64,000 nt of DNA from Lithospermum erythrorhizon (Eukaryota > Streptophyta > Magnoliopsida > Boraginales > Boraginaceae): positions 62,001 through 126,000 of the forward strand of contig JADFUC010002420.1 in NCBI GenBank assembly GCA_019722365.1, read 5' to 3'. A program made the position numbers and the translations under genes. The notes under the pieces are model-generated. The model did not search any database. It was not told the DNA's origin and saw nothing but the letters and a program-made list of their open reading frames with translations. This document shows, one piece after another, positions 50,801 through 61,094 of this stretch (position 1 is its first letter; each line of letters starts with the position of its first letter).

Positions 50801-52755
50801 ACTAATCAATAATAGGTATCATAAATCAAGTTAATGAGGCTGGTATAAGAATACGTAGTCCTATATATTAACCGATTCCACAAAACTATGCATGCAAATA
50901 TCTCTTACTGAAGTTAATCTTTATGGAGGTAGAACAACTCACATTTGGGAAATCACAAGAGCAGTTTCATCCTTATTCATTCTGCAAGTAACACCTTCCC
51001 AAGCATCCCATGTAGTTGGGGCACAAGGGTCACCATTCCAACCCATCCTATCAGGAACACGAAGAGATTCCTTCAATGCTTTCATGGCTATAACTGCAAA
51101 GCGAGAATAAATTATCTTTATTACACTGTTCAAAATTCATTTCTCCAAATCAAATTCATACTAGCCAAATCGTTGAGCAACATACTTATAGCCAATTATC
51201 GAATTCGAGTACTTAATTCCTACGTTTTCCTTTCTGCTACATTTTTACAACTTGGAAAAAAACGTAACTTCGCAATAAAAACTGGTGCATTGAAAGTTCA
51301 GTTTACCAAACACATTACAATCTTACCCTGATCAGGAACCGTCTTGAGATCAGCTGGTACAATAGCATAATTCTCGAGCCCACAGATTAGAGGCCGCCCA
51401 GCAACAGATTCAATCCTCACATTCAACGTTGTACTACTAAGATTCTTCACAACATAGCTAAAATCATAGGCCGAAAATCCCCCAACTTCCTTAAAAATAT
51501 CGACTCTACTCACATTTTCCCCATTCACAATAACATCAAACACCCTTTGACCAGCTTTAGTCACACTCAAATTAATCTCAGCAAAGTGGAACCACAACAA
51601 ATAGTCCAATTTCGCATCCACTTGCAACTCATACTCCAAAAACCCGCCCCCTTCCCCAATTATCGTCACGGCCGATTCATACAACTTCGGTGGGAAGTAA
51701 TTAGGCGCCCGATCAGCATTAACCACTTTCTTCAAAGCCGAAATCGCCTTTATCGTACTCCCAGTAGCCAACGCAGCAGCCCGAGACCTATGACCCGCAT
51801 CTGACTGCCAGCTCCGACCAAACCTATCCGTATCATTACTAAACCCGGGTCCCCACTGACCCGACCCAGCCGAAAACCGCCCGTAATTAACCAAAATCGA
51901 CGAATTCAAAACCGGACCATTCACATAAGCATCCGGATCAATCTGAAACAACTCCAAAGAAGCAATCAACGGAGCATCAGTAGCAATACTATAAAAACAA
52001 ACATCAATCTCCCCATGATCCTCGGGCACCGAAACGATCAAATCCGAGTAAGCTCCCCCTCGCGAAACCGACTCCGGCCACGGCGACCTCCACGAAAACA
52101 CCACCGTTCCCGACACTGATACATCAAAGGACGGCGTATGATGCTTCCCATTATAATTGTCATATACCGTAAACGTCCGAACCAAGTACCTCCCTCCTCC
52201 TCCTCCACCACCACCTCCATCAACAAATTTTTCTCCAACAACAAATTTCTCTCCATCAACAAAGTTTTTTCCGGCAACAAATTTTTTTTTGGCTACAAAT
52301 TTTTGTCCGGCGGAAATATGATCTCCGGCGAGGGGGATGGAGTAGCAGTTTTTTTTGCCGGAAGAGATAGGGAAGTACCTAAGGGTTTTTTCTTGGGTGT
52401 GGTGGAAGAGGAGTGGTTCCGATACGATGGCGGTGGCGCCGCCGGAGAAGTGGCGGTCGGAGAGCCACTGGACGCCGAAGACATCGGTGGAGTCGGTTGG
52501 TCCGCCGCAGTCCACGTGGATTGAGTAGTCTGTGTAACAATATGAGGAAAAAAATGTAACAAAATGAGGAGGAAGTGTAATTGTAGTGAAAATAAGTATG
52601 TTAGTTACAGTTTTGAAAATTAGTTACAGTGTTTTTAAAATTTAGTTAGAATGTAGTGAAGTGGAGAATTGAGAGTACTTACTGTATGGATTGGAGGAGG
52701 TTGTGTAGGGAAGGAGGAGAAGGAGAATGAAAAGGGGTAGGGGTAGGGAAGGCAT
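44809..52755 (-). CDS. RLP4: RLP4-like malectin/LRR receptor-like protein
   Basis: Nine coding exons (minus strand): 52683-52755, 52529 down to 51327, 50943-51093, 50042-50113, 48491-48559, 47731-47799, 47393-47470, 46260-46465 and 44809-44918. All introns are GT-AG and the total is 2031 bp, 676 aa. Residues 1-24 form a signal peptide (FILLLLLP). The malectin-like domain (about 27-400) starts SIHVDCGGPTD and holds DNYNGKHHTPSFDVS and FSWRSPWPE. Exon 3 encodes the pre-LRR WNGDPCAPTTWDAWEGVTC. Exons 4-7, each about 70-78 bp, encode one LRR apiece (LNLSSNSLQGTLPSGLG, LDLSNNKFTGPIPESL). Exon 8 has the membrane helix at about 602-624, then RRRRNDYDFGLP. The tail ends with AKRNRYQRQKSLM and lacks a kinase. 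This is the RLP4 architecture; ligand and partner kinase are unknown. The related Arabidopsis At1g25570-type paralogue cannot be excluded. A plasma-membrane location is inferred. Confidence 0.93.
44919..46259 (-). other. Intron 8 of the RLP4-like gene
   Basis: 1.34-kb GT-AG intron between the membrane-helix exon and the final tail exon. If it is not removed, translation reads GKFFLLQFPA and stops, giving a protein without the conserved basic tail. It holds two degenerate direct duplications, listed separately. Confidence 0.85.
45192..45655. repeat. Direct duplications in intron 8
   Basis: First, AAAGCCAATGATCCTACAAC occurs twice, about 40 bp apart (near 45195 and 45233), each followed by ATATTCACC. 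Second, a longer unit starting ACCAAAGGTGC and including GAAAAATCTCA and AAATCC(G/A)GTATAGA occurs at about 45260-45425 and again at about 45432-45655. The second copy carries about 60-70 extra bases. Confidence 0.75.
46719..46898. mobile_element. hAT-like MITE in intron 7
   Basis: 180 bp with inverted ends TTGTGAATAGCG...CGCTATTCACAA, flanked by CCATAGT on both sides (46712-46718 and 46899-46905). That is a 7-bp match, or 8 bp if one terminal base is shared. Inside, GTAGCGGTATAGTG-type words repeat four times. The target-site size and AGCGG-rich interior fit hAT-type non-autonomous elements. Confidence 0.82.
47017..47245. mobile_element. Stowaway-like MITE in intron 7
   Basis: 229 bp with ends CTCCCTTCATTTCAAATTAA and, reversed, CTACCTCCATTTCAAATTAA, continuing to TTGAC on both sides. 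TA flanks both ends (47015-47016, 47246-47247). These are classic Stowaway features. Confidence 0.88.
48118..48268. mobile_element. Stowaway-like MITE in intron 5
   Basis: 151 bp with ends CCCCCTCCATCCATGTTCTT and, reversed, CTCCCTCCATCCCATTTTGT, with TA at both flanks (48116-48117, 48269-48270). It lies between the second and third LRR exons. Confidence 0.85.
52190..52324 (-). repeat. 18-bp coding minisatellite and poly-Gly tract in exon 2
   Basis: Within the malectin-like domain, 52217-52324 is six consecutive 18-bp units (starts 52217, 52235, 52253, 52271, 52289, 52307). Each encodes a KFV(D/A/V)GE-like hexapeptide, the last two being degenerate. Nine glycine codons follow at 52190-52216. 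Together they add roughly 40-45 residues between the conserved CYSIPLA strand and RYLVRTF, which are nearly adjacent in family members. The frame is kept throughout. Confidence 0.92.
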
Positions 52756-52789
52756 GATGATGATAATTGAGAATTTACAATTGAATAGT

Positions 52790-53820
52790 GATTAATGTTG
52801 TTTGGGCATTATGAGGAAAATAGGGGGGGGGGGGGGGGGGTGGGGGGGGGTGGGTGGTGTTTGATTATTGAGATTTCAAGGGGGAGTGATGATGAGTATT
52901 GTGAATGGGATGATTAGGGAAAAGGATGGTGAAATTGAGGGGGGAAAGGCAAAATTGGATGCTAAATTTGTGGGTTTACTTTTGGGATCTTGGATTGATG
53001 ATTCTCTTTGGGTCTATGACTAATTTCGTTGACTCTTTACTCTTTAGTTAAGTTAGGAGATTTGACTCTTTGCATCTACTATAAGTTAGGAGATTGACAC
53101 TCCTCCCATCTAATGGAATACTTGGATGTCCAATTTTATGATGTTACAATAAACTGATATTTTATGAACATTATGAATGTTTACGATTAACCAAACTGAT
53201 ACAAGGATTCTTTTAAGAAATAATATCATGTAATTAATGACCAATTTCCTATAATGTTCTTTCAATAGAATTGATGTTGTAACTCCTATAGGCAAGAATT
53301 TGACTTGTGGAGAACTTGTTTAGTCATTCTCTAAGACTACTATAGTTGACCCTTTAGTTAAATTATCAAATCTACTCTTTCGATCTATGAGTAGGAGATT
53401 GACACTCCTCCCGTCTAATAGAATACTTCAATTCGAAATTCTCTATTCTATTTGTATGTCACTTTTATGATGCTATAACATTACATTTTATGAACATTAT
53501 GAAATTTTATGATTAACCATACAATTGATACAAGATACACATTTATGATTTCGTTATGGACCAAGAAAGTGGACAAAATGTGTGTATAATTCAGTTAAGT
53601 CATTAATGTTGTTTGGAGACTGTTGGGTGGCCGATGAGCAGTTGGTATTGAGTGGGGAGCGTGTAAATTGATTGATTAGGGAAAAAGGATGGTGAAACTA
53701 AGGCAGAAAGGCAATCTTGGATGCTTAAATGAGTGTGTTTACTTTTGGAAGGTGGATCTTGCGACTCCTATAATAAAGGATTTGTTTGGATACAATATTA
53801 TTTAATGATTCTCTATAAAT
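52790..53820. repeat. Duplicated blocks upstream of the RLP4-like gene
   Basis: Block A (52790-52985), with ATTAATGTTGTTTGG, GATTAGGGAAAAGGATGGTG and GTTTACTTTTGG, recurs at about 53604-53748. Block B (about 53042-53215), with AGGAGATTGACACTCCTCCC, CTAATGGAATACTT and TTTATGAACATTATGAA, recurs at about 53345-53535. All copies are in the same orientation; order is A, B, B, A. A shorter ACTCCTATA...GATTCTCTA-like segment also recurs after the second B and A copies. Confidence 0.75.
52823..52850. repeat. Poly-G tract upstream of the RLP4-like gene
   Basis: G18, T, G9 on the plus strand, about 70 bp upstream of the start codon, so a C tract in the sense strand. It lies in the likely 5' untranslated or core-promoter region. 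The exact length is unreliable in any assembly. Confidence 0.9.
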
Positions 53821-55303
53821 AATGTCTTTTTATGAACATAGCTTCTTATTAATAGAATATCTTGTTCATTAGTCTTCTTTGGCGTCGACTAAGCGTTAAT
53901 AGGGGAATATTTTATGGCCTTTGCGGTCGAAATTTCCTTTTCTTTCAAAGTGATTTGAATCTTGCTTTGCGGGTTTATAAATAATGTCTTTTTATAATGG
54001 GGGCCGTGGCGGATTCTTCATCGAAGTGCTTAGCGTACTTCGTTGTGTAAAACTCGGGTTGTGTGATAACCGACTTTATATATAGATGAAGTTAGAAGAT
54101 CCACTATCCACATCTAATAGAAGTCTTCCTATTAAATAATAGTACTTCCTTTAATTTTTTAACTGTTTTATTTTCAATTGGGAATAAATTATATAGTATT
54201 ATTTTTATTCTAATAAATTTAAAATTGGCACTTCTAGATTATTTTTCAAAATATGTATCTAAGTATTATTTCTTGAATTTTTTCATAAATGAACTAAAAC
54301 AGGCCCTTAATGCCCAATTTATAACTAAAGTTCTTTCACTAGAATTGACCATAACAAAGTAGTATGGCAATCAAATACGGAGTATTTTTAACTTGTATTT
54401 ATATGTTCTTTCCAGAAACGTACAATGAAAGAAATTTGATCATGTGATAATATGAATATGGTGTTAACTTGTGTTAACTTTCATAAAAGATAATCGATCG
54501 ATCATTGGAGTTCGTCGGTTGATCATCATCATCGACAAGGAGTGACCAACGTTGATCGGCGTTGACCGGTCAACACAAAAATTCATAAATGTGTGAGGAG
54601 CACATTTGTACTCATATCGGAATACATTTGTACTCTGAATTTAAATATATAAATTTTTCAATGTTAGAGTATATGTGTAATCATTTTTTGCTTATATATA
54701 GATGTCTAGACCTAGAGTACATTGTACATGGATATATTAAAAAACTTTAAAATAAATTTAAAAAAAAAAAATTAGCACCGTTAGCATCATATAGTAACCG
54801 TGCCTTTTAACCATAAACTGACTTTTTAAAACTTGTTCACATGTGCTTAAACTACATATGTTACTTAGACATAAAAAATGATCAATTTATTATTTGTTGA
54901 AGACTTTTATTTAGCTATATATATAATTGAGCTTAATAATACTCCATTCATCTCTAAAAAATCATTAGTTTTGCTTTTTCAATGATTAAAAGTAATAAAC
55001 TTATGTCTTAATTGGCCCACACAAATTTAATTATTAGTATCAAGATGTAAATGTTAATAGTAAAGTAGGATAAAAAAAACTTAAGATCATAGTTTCAAAA
55101 GTTAAAACATCGAAATTAAATAGTGAACGATCTTTTTTGGGATGTGGGGTGTAATAGTTTAAAAAATAGAATTATATTTTTAATTACTTCAACTAGCATA
55201 AAATTTTCTTTATTATATTATTTCATACATTATTATATTTTTCTTTATTTATTTGATATAAATTTATTCATACTTATATAGAAATATAATTTGATCCATT
55301 ACT
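53821..55303. other. Intergenic DNA, possible MITE relic
   Basis: No gene recognised. At about 54944-55152, TACTCCATTCATCTCTAAAAA and the reversed TATTACACCCCACATCCCAA suggest a degenerate Stowaway-like element with flanking TA. Two GTTGACCGGTCAA/GTTGATC-type motifs lie near 54550. Confidence 0.4.
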
Positions 55304-56864
55304 TGTTGAGATTGAAGCCCATGCCCGGCGCTGTAGAGAACCATCATCGAGGTCATCGAGATCACGCCAGTCTCGCTGAAGACCGAGTTATAAGGAGACC
55401 CCGGCCGAGACCGTCGATGACCCAGCATATTTGAGGCGATTTTGAGCCGATTTTGGGCTTATTTGAGTTCAGGAATATTAGTAGGGTGTTGTTTGGGCGT
55501 CATATCATATCAGCGGTGATTGTAGCGTAATGGTAAATTATGTTGCTAGAAATTTAGGGGAAGGTTCATCTTTAGTGGAAGGGCCATGATGTTTGTGGTA
55601 TGGAGTGATGTTGATTTGAGCTTATCAAAATGGTTCGTATGGATGATTCTGAAAGTCGATATGTGCCCAATGATCTTTATGTCTTATTTGATTAGTCAAT
55701 TAGATGTTGAGGGGTTATGGAATTATATTTGGTGGTGAGTCACGGAAGGTGACAAAAGAGCACGTATTTGTTTCTAAGGGTCGGAAATCGGGTACTGCGT
55801 ATAAGGTTGCTGACGAAGTGTTGCAAGATCATCAGAGGTTATGGCGTAGGAAAGAAGGCGGTAAGGGTCTCGACCTCTTAATATTGTGCTAGGCGAAGAA
55901 GGTGTTACGATCAAGCGTCGAATGCCAATGAATGGATCAAGTGGAAGGTGGTAGAAGAGAAGAGATATTCGTTGATGGCCGTCGAGCTTGGAAGATTTCC
56001 AAGGCACTGGGAAGAAGAAGATCAAGAAGGTGCGGTGAAAAAAGAACATGTTCTTTGATTTGAATGTGGAAAAGTCAGCAGGGGCAATGGTTTTGGCTAT
56101 GTCTCTTCGATAGCCAAGTTGGTGACATTCAATGATGTTCTTGGATTGGAGAAGAAAACACAGGAGTTGGGTTCAACTTCAGTGGGTGTAGATTCAAGAC
56201 TAATGGAGAAGACAAGATGTGAAAATGTCTTCAAGTGGGAGATTGTTAAGATTGAAGCCATTTTCGACCTTTGTGAAGACCATCATCGAGAGGCCATCGA
56301 GACCCCAGGTCTCGATGGGGGCTTTCATCTTGGCTGAAGACCCGATTTGTAAGGATGCATTTAGGGCCCACTGATGCCGTGGGATCGATGACCAGCGGTG
56401 AAGCGATTTTGAGGCAGTTTTGGGCTTATTTCAAGGTTCGGAATATTCTAGCTAGGGTTTTGTTTTGCCTATAAATAGATAGCTATTTTCTATGAGATTT
56501 TATGTACTCAAATATTAGAATCATAAGAAAATAGTCTTGAGAGATTTGTGAGACTTGTAATTAGAGTTTTCAATCTATAAGAAAACATCTAATTGAAAGA
56601 TAGATAGAATAGGGTTCTTGAGTAGTCTTGTAAATAATTCTTCTTGAGTTATTAGTAAATGCAGCAGGTTGGATTAGCTCTCACATTAATAGTGAACCAT
56701 GGTAATTCTTTGTATTTTTATTGCTTTTCTCTTTCATTTTGTCATGATACGAATTAGTATAGAATTATGCATTGAAGTTTGGATTATCATCTTGGGCGGG
56801 ATTCGTGTTATTGAGTAATTAAGGAACACTTTAATTGTACAAAAACGGTGTAGAATTCCTAACA
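55304..56864 (+). mobile_element. Internally deleted copia-type LTR element
   Basis: Starts TGTTGAGATTGAAGCC and ends TTCCTAACA. A 621-bp right LTR (56244-56864) and a truncated left LTR (55304 to about 55500) share TTAAGATTGAAGCC-type starts, GACCATCATCGAG, GGTCTCGA-like words, GCGATTTTGAG and TTTTGGGCTTATTT. The purine tract AAGTGGGAGAT sits immediately before the right LTR. The flanks TTACT and CTACT form a 5-bp duplication with one change. The interior (about 740 bp) has no recognisable domain, so this is a deletion derivative or TRIM-like element. Confidence 0.83.
56244..56864 (+). repeat. Right LTR of the 55.3-56.9 kb element
   Basis: 621 bp, TGTTAAGATTG...TTCCTAACA. A TATA-like CCTATAAATAGATAGC lies at about 56469, where a copia LTR promoter is expected. 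Confidence 0.82.
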
Positions 56865-57546
56865 CTACTGATTAATAAGGAGATTATTATCAATGTAAAC
56901 TCAAATTCTTCTTTTACCTTTGAAGTATATCAAAAGCTAATATAATACTCCATTCATCACATTGTCTACTTTTACTCTTTTTTTAATTTTCACAACATGT
57001 CATATTTTATCACTTGTGAGATGTATACATTTTAGGAAATAAGACCGCTTTAACTAGTATCAAATAATATCTTTTAGATTTATAAAAAAAAATGATCAAA
57101 ACTTGACAATATTCATGAGATATAGGATTGTAGGGATCGGAGAATATATCAAACCTAAATTTTTTCAACTTATTTTATTATTAACAAGATCATTTTGATT
57201 TAAACAAAGAATGTGTGTTTATTTAAACAAAGAATATATCAAACCTAAATTTTTATCATAGTTGGTTAAATTGTTTTCATTAAAAAAATCACTAACATAT
57301 ATAAAAGCGTGAATAAGGGTTGTGTTTAACAAACTTTCAGCTATTAACTGCCAATTACGCTTTATTTAAAATTTAATAGTCGAGGCAAAAATATAATTTT
57401 TAATTAATAATTACACCTTTTAATTGATAACTCATGAGTTAAAACAAAGATTAACTACTTTTTTAAATAATAATAATATATTTTTATGTAGACCTATTGT
57501 TATTCTTATTATAATAGGTGTTAGTTAAATAATCATTGTAGTATAA

Positions 57547-57547
<1 letters not shown>

Positions 57548-57588
<41 letters not shown>

Positions 57589-57610
57589 TGTTGTTGTTAT
57601 TATTATTATG
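57548..57610. repeat. (TTA)n microsatellite
   Basis: About 14 TTA units, then TTG interruptions and more TTA. A related stretch follows near 57677, and the adjoining AGTTAAATAATCAT words are duplicated (about 57523 and 57650), pointing to local tandem duplication. Confidence 0.95.
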
Positions 57611-58030
57611 TAGAATTCTTGTTATTATTATTATAGAGATTATATTAGTTAAATAATCATATGATTGGTGTAAAATTATTATTATTATTGTTATTTAATT
57701 TTATACAGATATGAATTTTATATATTGATATCCACAAAAAATTAAATTATACTTTTTAAATCATCTGAAATTTAATCGTAAAACAAATGATTCGGTAATC
57801 TTATGTTGATTATCCAATCGACAATATATTTAGTAGAGGAGATCAAATTGTTAAAGTAACATTTATCTACATGCGCGTCTTAATTTGGTATCACGATATA
57901 CTATCTTCTTGTCCGCCATTCTGAAATGTCACATGCGTAGATATGATTATAAATGTCGCGTTGTGGATATTCTGACCTGATTTGCGGTGACAAATTAATA
58001 TGTAGCATATCTTTATATGCTTTTGGTAGA

Positions 58031-58072
58031 ATTATTATTATTATTGTTATTATTATTATTATTATTATTATT
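58031..58072. repeat. (TTA)n microsatellite, second copy
   Basis: About 14 TTA units with one TTG interruption. Confidence 0.95.
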
Positions 58073-58878
58073 GTGAATTATCCCTTTGAATCATAATAGA
58101 TATTAACTACCTAATAATTTTAGTTTCGATTAACAAATAATGATAAAGTCAAATAAATTATTTCCTCAGGCTCGTATGAGAGTGAGTATTAAATATCTGA
58201 ATTGTTTGTGTAGCATTGTAAATGTAATTTCTTAGATTCTCTTACAGCTTTTATGTGTTAACAAAAATCGTAAAGTAAAAACGTATAAGTGGAATACCAA
58301 ATCATTTAATTAATATTATTATGCATTTATAGATAGCGTGTTAACTTTGTTTGTTGATGAAGTAATCGAAGGTAGAATATGTTAATATAATTAATGTGTA
58401 AATGTAAAAAATTATTTTAACTTTCAGAATTAAGCGTAAAAAATGTATCGAATATTTGAAAAAATGAAATTCACGTAATAAATCGTGTATCGTAGCATCT
58501 AAACTCTTAGTAAATTAAAATGTTCAATATTTTACGAAAGGAAATATTAATAGAACTCCATCATCGCACTTATTTACCAATTTACCGAATTTAATGAATG
58601 AAACTAAAATTGTTGGGACTTTCCGTTTGTCTCTTCGAAATCCCAATGGGTGAAGTAGAGCTTTTATATCATAGAATTTCGTCAAGTTTGTGATGGTATG
58701 AGTGTATGACCCTATGGTAATATTGAGTGCAATGAATGTGGGTTATTACATGCATATGAAAATAGTTAGTTGGAGTATAAATTAAGAAGAATTAAATGGG
58801 AAAATGACAGAAAAAGAGTCCGGAGTTTTCTAGATGTGATAACTACGTTCACATGCCAAGATTTATTATAGAAAACTC

Positions 58879-59553
58879 CGATTTATTTTTTGTTGGAAAT
58901 ACTCCAATAAATTTATTCTACAATGGGGATAGGAGTGTTTGTGTGTGAATACTGGTCACACTACCTATAAAAAGAGGATCCAGAATCAATTAATGGGGGT
59001 TTTACTTGAGGAGGATGTTTTTCCTTCATGCCTAAGGATTCACTCATTGATTGCCATTACCAACGAATCTCTTCAAAGCAACAAGAGGGGAGGGTGCATA
59101 AAATATTTAATGATAATATGAACATGTCATCGACCAATTAAATATTAGAGGTAATAAATTATAGAGCAACTACTACGTCTTATGATAATACCTTTGTTAA
59201 TTATTGGATCTACCAAAAAGAAAAACAGAAAGAATCGTTTAATTTCTTTAATTGACATTTTATAATTTTAAAGTATATCGATAATTTGGTTATAATAAAT
59301 GTGATTCAATTGAGATTTGATCTCAATTAATGATAATGTCACATATTCAATCACTAGCAATATACATAGTGTTATAATTAGATTTCTAATTAATGAAACC
59401 ATTAATTATTTTCATGTAAACCTATCATGATAATAATTATCGTTTATATTTGTTAGATGTTTATTATTTAAAGCTTATTTTTTCACCTTTTTTCGAACTA
59501 TCACCCATAATTATTTAAAATTTATTGGAGTATTTCCAACAAAAAATAAATCG
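58879..59553. mobile_element. 675-bp element with 36-bp perfect inverted termini
   Basis: 58879-58914 (CGATTTATTTTTTGTTGGAA onward) is the exact reverse complement of 59518-59553. The inner parts read TGTTGGAAATACTCCAA and TTGGAGTATTTCCAACA, so a TG...CA solo LTR (58891-59541) with TATA-like CCTATAAAAAGAGG at 58961 is an alternative. The perfect match extends 12 bp beyond those TG/CA ends on both sides, which favours a terminal-inverted-repeat or foldback element. No target-site duplication is evident. The 60-codon frame at 58939-59121 matches nothing I know. Confidence 0.65.
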
Positions 59554-61094
59554 TAGTAGATTAATTTTCCCGTGTCCAAAAAGGTTAATTATTATTTCTC
59601 CTTGGTGCACCCCATACACAGTGATAAATAGTCACATCAAAGCTAGATAGGGAATAAATGAATAATGTGAATGCATACTTCCAAATTGCCCATAGAGATG
59701 AACAAAGAAACAAGATGCATGACAACTTGAGAAGAAGTTCCCACCATTACTATAAATCAACGCAAATAAATAGTCAGTACCTCATCAAGTGGTCACTTTA
59801 TTATCTCTAGACCTTGATATTTGTAAATCTTCCTCTTTTTCAGTCTCATCTTCTGCATGTAAGCCACATGTAGCTACTAATTTATTTGATTAACAAATGT
59901 TTAAGCAAATAAGTCAAACCATAACATATTCAACTTTCAGATTTCGTATTATAGTGAAATATTTTAAATAAGTGATATACGGTGTAATACTTGCATCTAT
60001 TTATCCTTTGTTAATACTCAGTATGAAGTTGGTTGAACTGTTCACCCGTGATAAGCTACTAATTTGTTCATGTTTGTTTGCTTATATATGTTTTTGTCCG
60101 ATTAAGATTGAAATCTTTATTATGGGAATCTAATGACGTTTACACACTTTAACTTTGCTTAAAGTAGTGATATCTACTCTTTTATCATTAATTAATCTTC
60201 ATGTTAGTTATCAATCGACAGTCAAAGCAATATGGAAATGGTGTAGTGTATCATGAGCCAGTCCAACTAATAAAACTCACCACAAACAAAAGTCGATAAG
60301 ACAATGATCAGGCTCTCAACTAGCGTTGTTAATGTAACTCAAGAAGTCATTGTCGAACTCGAATTTAATACTCGATATTACATTTTATGTAATACTTTTT
60401 ATTATACTAATTTAAAATCCTGATGAATGATTACTATAAAAAAAAATCATGATATATGTATTATTTATATTTTTAAAATTAACTTATAAATTTATCATTT
60501 AAGTAAGACACATGTAATGTTTTCAACAAGTGTATTATAAGTAGCAGAGCGTGGCAAGCGGGTAGGTATGGTGGGCCGTTCATTTAGTCATTTGTTAGTC
60601 GAATTTTGGGTTCGTTAGGCGCGTCTAACTTCGTTGGCGCTAATGGGGTGGGGTGGGGTGAGATTTTAGCAAAAATGTTAGTCTAGAAAAGCGTTCGTTA
60701 TGGATTCGGTGGACGTTAGAATCGGCGTTCGATTACCGTTCGTTAGTGGTTAGATTAGCATTAGCGGACGTCGAAACCCCAATAAACGGACGTCAGGTAC
60801 ATAAGCTGTTATGTAACCGTTAAGATATCTTGTGTGCTTGAACATCCGCTTTGTGAAAATGGATGCTCGGTAAAGATCATACTCGAAAGCGGATGTCAGG
60901 TTTGAGTAATCGAACTTCGATAGCCCCAGTAGTTATATAAACATTATTTGGAGGCAGATATCAGATTAGTAATGAGTCAGCTTGATTGACGTTTTTCCCT
61001 CCCCATAAATAAAGAACTGGCAATAAGCGAGAAAGGCTACTTTTTATCTTATGGTTTGAGTATACATGTGGCACTTATCTTATTTTTAGTATGC
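59554..61094. other. Intergenic DNA, no gene recognised
   Basis: Ordinary AT-rich sequence to about 60540. Then a more GC-rich stretch (60545-60920) with repeated short words such as GTTCGTTA, GGGGTGGGGTGG and GCGGACGTC. No family assigned. Confidence 0.4.

Larger units (their letters stand above)
56865..58878. other. AT-rich intergenic DNA with microsatellites
   Basis: No gene recognised. A degenerate Stowaway-like relic may span about 56946-57152 (CTCCATTCATCACATTGTC versus reversed CTCCGATCCCTACAATCC). TTA microsatellites are listed separately. Confidence 0.45.

Noticed and set aside
51547..52562. Plus-strand and alternative minus frames (85, 128, 80 and 89 codons)
   Set aside because: They are shadows of exon 2 of the RLP4-like gene, created by its GC-richer codons and the 18-bp repeat.
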